NCBI RefSeq assembly: GCF_900130035.1
Contig: NZ_FQXQ01000001.1
Location: 1 to 64,000 of the forward strand
Source: Wenyingzhuangia marina
GTDB taxonomy: Bacteria > Bacteroidota > Bacteroidia > Flavobacteriales > Flavobacteriaceae
Direction: 5' to 3'
Length of the DNA: 64,000 nucleotides
The notes below the pieces were generated by a model that saw only the letters and a list, made by a program, of their open reading frames with translations, was not told where the DNA came from and did no database searches. Numbering within the stretch: position 1 is the first letter of the stretch; every line of letters starts with the position of its first letter. The position numbers and the translations under genes were made by a program. Shown here one piece after another: positions 60,549 through 64,000 of this stretch.

Positions 60549-63500
60549 TTATAGTCCTATACGCAATCCTAATTGGACAGTTCTAAACTGAGGCATCAAA
60601 CCAACATCAGTACCTTGACCATAAATAGAGGATGTAGCACTAAACTCAGGATCAAAACCTAAATAATCAGTTATTGTAAATAAATTATTTGCACTTGCAT
60701 ATAATTTTAAGTATCTCAGAAGACTAGATTTTACATTAAAGTCGTATGAAACCATAACAGTCTTAAGTCTTAAATAAGACCCATCTTCAATCCATCTACT
60801 AGAAAATTCTGAATTTCCTAAAGGATCTCCCCAAGTAGCCTTAGGAATAGATGTTTCTTGACCTTCAGCCATCCATCTATTTTGAACAGCTAAACTTTGA
60901 TTTTCATAACCACTCATTTTCTCTAAATTATTACGAACACTATTATAAATATCGTTTCCTAAAGAAAAATTCAACAATCCTGATACAGTAATTCTTTTGT
61001 ATGTAAAGTTTGCACTCACACTTCCTGTTAAATCTGGGTTAGGGTTACCAATTACTCTACGATCTTTATCATCAATTATTTTATCACCATTTAAATCTTC
61101 AAATATAACATCTCCTCCTCCAAAAGGGATTAATGTACCATCTGCAGTCCTTCTAGATAATCCTGCACCTGAAGCTTCAGACGTAGAGCTATATACTCCA
61201 TTTGCTTTTAAACCATAGAATAAGTTAGCATCTTGTCCTTCTGCAGTAATATAGGTAGCCCCACCAAATTCATTAAGAATATTATCACCTGGAAGACTCA
61301 ATACTTTATTTTTATATCTAGCTAAATTTAAACCTACATCAAACTTAATATCTTTTGACTGTATCAATCTAGTATTTAAACTTAATTCATAACCATTGGT
61401 TTTCATACTTCCTCCATTTGCAACAATATAATCTAAACCTGTAATTGTATTTGTTGATTGATATGTAATCATGTCAGTTGTTTTATTCTCATAAAAATCC
61501 AATGAAGCATTTACTCTTTCATTAAACAAAGACATATCAAGACCTACATTAAACTTACGAACTTGTTCCCATTTTAAATCTGGATTTCCAATATTACTTA
61601 GTACCAAACCTTGAACTCCTAGTAAATTTTGAGAAACATATAATTCTTGAGATGTATAGTTTCCAATATCATCATTACCACTTAGACCATAGCTTGAACG
61701 AATTTTTAATAAGTTAATGGTACTCATATCTTTCATAAAATTCTCAGATGAAATCAACCATCCAGCTCCAATAGTACCTAGTAATGACGAGTTAGTATTG
61801 TTACCAAAACGACTAGATTTATCAATTGAAGAATTTAAAGTAAAGTAATATTTGTTAGCAATGTTATAATTAAAAACACCATATAAATTATACCAATTCC
61901 ATTCTCCGATTCCTCCTCCAATTACTCTTAAAGAATTATCACCCGCACCAATAGTGGTAAAATCATCTGTAGCAGAATTGTAACCCAATCCTAAATCATT
62001 TTCTGATTTGTTTATTTGACTTCTAAAACCTGCACGTAAATGAATGTTATTAACTCCTCCTAATGTTTCTTTAAAATTCAAGTATATATCCGTATAACTT
62101 GACTTGTATTCTTGTACTTCACTACCACTTCTATTGGTTCCAATAGCTGTTGGTAAAATTACATTTGCTGTACCAAAGTTGGGTACAAAGAATTTTTCTC
62201 TCTCTTTACTATAAGTCATCCCTAATAAGATGTTCGCTGTAAGAGAATTGCTAATTTTATATTTAGCATCTAAATTTCCATAAAAACGGTAATTCTTATT
62301 AAATGCATATCCATATTTATTAATTGCATTTGGGTTACCACTGTCAAAAATATCTGTATCTGTTAAATTTGGAGACTCTTTACCGTTCTCATCATATTCA
62401 TAAATTCCAATTAAAGGAGATTTTGTTAAAGCCAAATACATCGGGCTTAATTTATATGCTTGTCCTTGATGGTTTTGAGTTTCTTCATTGTATGCAAATG
62501 AAATATTTGATAGAATACTTAATTTTTCAGTCAAACGTAAATCTGCATTTAACCTTGTATTATATCTACTTAAATCAGTCCCTTGAGTAATTCCTTGATT
62601 TTTTAAATATCCAACAGACAATCCATATTTAGCAATATTATCTCCTCCTTTTATCTTTAAAAAATAACTAGTATTTTCTGTTGATTTAAAAACTTGATCT
62701 TGCCAATTTGTATTATTATGATATCTATAATATGATAACGATTGAGGATCGTCATTCATCCAAGGTAATTGAGAAATTTGTTGTTGACTATCACCTCTAG
62801 TCGCAACTAATTGAGACATATAAGTTCTATAGGCGTTTGAATCCATTACAGGTAATATAGATGGGGCTTGATTTACCCCTCCTTGAATTGCAAAATCAAT
62901 TTTTGTAGTTGATTCTGTAGCTCTAGTTGTAGTAATAAGAATAACTCCATTAGCTCCTTTGGTACCATATAAAGATGATCCATCTTTTATTACAGTTACA
63001 TCTTCAATGTCTTTTACATCTAACATCGTTAAAGGAGATGAAGTATTATTTTGGATAATCCCAGAACCATAATCATCATCTTCATAAATCATTCCATCAA
63101 TAATAATTAATGGTTTGTTAGTAGCGTATAAAGAATTGAATCCTCTAATTGTTAAATATGATCCAGCTCCAGGAACACCCGAGTTACCAACGCTGTTTAA
63201 ACCAGCAACTCTACCTTGAATAAAATTCTCAACAGACTGATTTGTTGTTATCCCCCATTGATCTTTCTCAAAATCTACGACAGTTGCTGATTGTATATTT
63301 TCATATTGTAAAACTTTTTTACCAGGTGTATTGGCTTCTTGGAAATTTTGAGAATAATTTTCTTCATAAAGACTAATTTCAAGTCCTTCATTTCTCGAAT
63401 TTACTGGGTAAACTTTTGCTTGGTATCCTTCTCCTTTTACAGATAGTAAACTATTTAAGTTAGGAACTTTAATTGTGAAAGTTCCATCTTCATTAGATAT

Positions 63501-63704
63501 AGCTGATGAAAAATTCTCTACAGATATACTTATCCCTGCAAGTCCATTTCCTGTAGCAGCATCTTTAACCAATCCTTTAATTAAAGTACCGTTTTTGGTT
63601 TCTGAATTAACAGTGTTATTGTCTACTTGTGCATATAAATTAGTGTTGATCCCTCCGAAAAACAATGCACATGCTAGACTTGTTAGTTTAAATATTTTGA
63701 GCAT
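60549..63704 (-). CDS. SusC/RagA-family TonB-dependent transporter
   Basis: 1051 residues from ATG 63704, where the signal peptide (LKIFKLTSLACALFFGG) begins. A carboxypeptidase-like regulatory domain (about 45-115; GLVKDAATGNGLAGISISVENF) is followed by a plug domain with the SusC motif VSxxV-like region (PLIIIDGMIYEDDDYG, DVTVIKDGSSLYGTKGANGVILITT) and a C-terminal 22-strand barrel. It imports oligosaccharides together with the SusD partner. It is upstream of susD and preceded on the same strand by a secreted protein gene. Confidence 0.94.
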   Translation of the reverse strand: MLKIFKLTSLACALFFGGINTNLYAQVDNNTVNSETKNGTLIKGLVKDAATGNGLAGISISVENFSSAISNEDGTFTIKVPNLNSLLSVKGEGYQAKVYPVNSRNEGLEISLYEENYSQNFQEANTPGKKVLQYENIQSATVVDFEKDQWGITTNQSVENFIQGRVAGLNSVGNSGVPGAGSYLTIRGFNSLYATNKPLIIIDGMIYEDDDYGSGIIQNNTSSPLTMLDVKDIEDVTVIKDGSSLYGTKGANGVILITTTRATESTTKIDFAIQGGVNQAPSILPVMDSNAYRTYMSQLVATRGDSQQQISQLPWMNDDPQSLSYYRYHNNTNWQDQVFKSTENTSYFLKIKGGDNIAKYGLSVGYLKNQGITQGTDLSRYNTRLNADLRLTEKLSILSNISFAYNEETQNHQGQAYKLSPMYLALTKSPLIGIYEYDENGKESPNLTDTDIFDSGNPNAINKYGYAFNKNYRFYGNLDAKYKISNSLTANILLGMTYSKEREKFFVPNFGTANVILPTAIGTNRSGSEVQEYKSSYTDIYLNFKETLGGVNNIHLRAGFRSQINKSENDLGLGYNSATDDFTTIGAGDNSLRVIGGGIGEWNWYNLYGVFNYNIANKYYFTLNSSIDKSSRFGNNTNSSLLGTIGAGWLISSENFMKDMSTINLLKIRSSYGLSGNDDIGNYTSQELYVSQNLLGVQGLVLSNIGNPDLKWEQVRKFNVGLDMSLFNERVNASLDFYENKTTDMITYQSTNTITGLDYIVANGGSMKTNGYELSLNTRLIQSKDIKFDVGLNLARYKNKVLSLPGDNILNEFGGATYITAEGQDANLFYGLKANGVYSSTSEASGAGLSRRTADGTLIPFGGGDVIFEDLNGDKIIDDKDRRVIGNPNPDLTGSVSANFTYKRITVSGLLNFSLGNDIYNSVRNNLEKMSGYENQSLAVQNRWMAEGQETSIPKATWGDPLGNSEFSSRWIEDGSYLRLKTVMVSYDFNVKSSLLRYLKLYASANNLFTITDYLGFDPEFSATSSIYGQGTDVGLMPQFRTVQLGLRIGL

Positions 63705-63724
63705 AATAGTTAGTTTATAAGACA

Positions 63725-64000
63725 TTATTTAATTACTGGAACTAATTTTAGATAATCTAATGTTATAGTATTATTACCATTAGTTCCATTGTTTGCAGCT
63801 ATTAATGATACTAAAGTTTGGCCACCTGGAGCTATAAAAAGTTCAAAACCACCAACTTCAACCTCATTATAAATATTAGGAGCTACATCAACATAAGGTG
63901 TTTCTGCCCATTCATCAACGATAGATCTCTCACCTTGATCATTAACCGCTAAAGCTCCTCCAAAACTTAATTTTTGCTGAAAAGTATTTGTTTGAATATC
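63725..64000 (-). CDS. Secreted protein, 3' end only (beta-sandwich C-terminus)
   Basis: The reading frame is open from the window edge to a TAA at 63725-63727, giving the last 91 residues of a protein. The end reads GGFELFIAPGGQTLVSLIAANNG and then TITLDYLKLVPVIK, a beta-sandwich pattern seen at the end of carbohydrate-binding-type domains. The start is outside the window. It precedes susC on the same strand with a few bases between them, so it is likely part of the same locus. Confidence 0.6.
   Translation of the reverse strand, partial: DIQTNTFQQKLSFGGALAVNDQGERSIVDEWAETPYVDVAPNIYNEVEVGGFELFIAPGGQTLVSLIAANNGTNGNNTITLDYLKLVPVIK

Overview
The window is AT-rich chromosomal DNA from a member of the Bacteroidota, most likely a marine Flavobacteriaceae. 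The evidence is the alternative complex III operon, LytS/LytTR pairs, GSCFA and DUF6702-type proteins, SusC/SusD, several -7 boxes of the TAnnTTTG type, and little use of strong Shine-Dalgarno sites. I cannot fix the genus. No rRNA or tRNA gene lies inside the window. The left edge may hold the promoters and leader of a structured RNA operon (possibly rrn) running leftwards off the window.

Layout. 0-1 kb: possible RNA leader, intergenic DNA and ppnP. 1.1-12.3 kb: one long leftward respiratory operon, actABCDEF (alternative complex III, quinol:cytochrome c oxidoreductase) followed by cytochrome c oxidase subunits II and I. This is the gene set of an ACIII-aa3 supercomplex. 12.5-13.6 kb: a SPOR-like exported protein and a LuxR-type regulator. 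13.65-14.04 kb: a palindrome-rich gap. 14-15.7 kb: EttA-type ABC-F ATPase. 15.8-19.3 kb: a two-gene secreted module (lipase-like hydrolase and S74-like fibre protein) bracketed by ~100-bp direct repeats. 19.3-20.3 kb: marR plus FMN reductase behind a palindromic operator. 20.4-23.2 kb: a thioredoxin-fold protein gene split by an in-frame TGA. 23.4-28.9 kb: two tandem, paralogous LytS/LytTR two-component pairs.

29-40 kb is mostly housekeeping: acyl-CoA carboxylase beta subunit, YebC, a NUC1 nuclease lipoprotein, three small mutually similar proteins (one His-rich), an NTF2-like protein, menE, GSCFA, alaS, an M23 peptidase and a MerR regulator. 40-42.6 kb: lemA/TPM operon with a Bax-inhibitor-1 family membrane protein inside it. 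42.8-49.5 kb: a NarX/NarL-like pair, a small exported peptide made of three copies of a GPEAKNYKPWK motif, rhodanese, PAS kinase, AraC regulator, pirin and YceI. 49.5-52 kb: DUF6702-like protein, HupE/UreJ-like membrane protein and an unknown exported protein.

52-64 kb is a polysaccharide utilisation locus. Rightward genes encode a CE12-like esterase, a GH2 glycosidase and a lipoprotein with two fused CE12-like domains. Leftward genes encode a further SGNH hydrolase, SusD, SusC and the 3' end of another secreted protein that runs off the window. Four SGNH esterase domains beside one GH2 enzyme suggest a heavily acetylated, galactose-containing glycan. A pectic rhamnogalacturonan-I-like substrate is a guess from family membership, because no lyase or GH28/GH105 gene is visible.

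The most noteworthy observations are the direct-repeat-bracketed secreted module, the in-frame TGA at a position where a sister module has Trp, the tandem duplicated sensor systems with a conserved 48-bp promoter block, the three-copy peptide repeat protein, and the palindromic, possibly transcribed gap at 13.7-14.0 kb.
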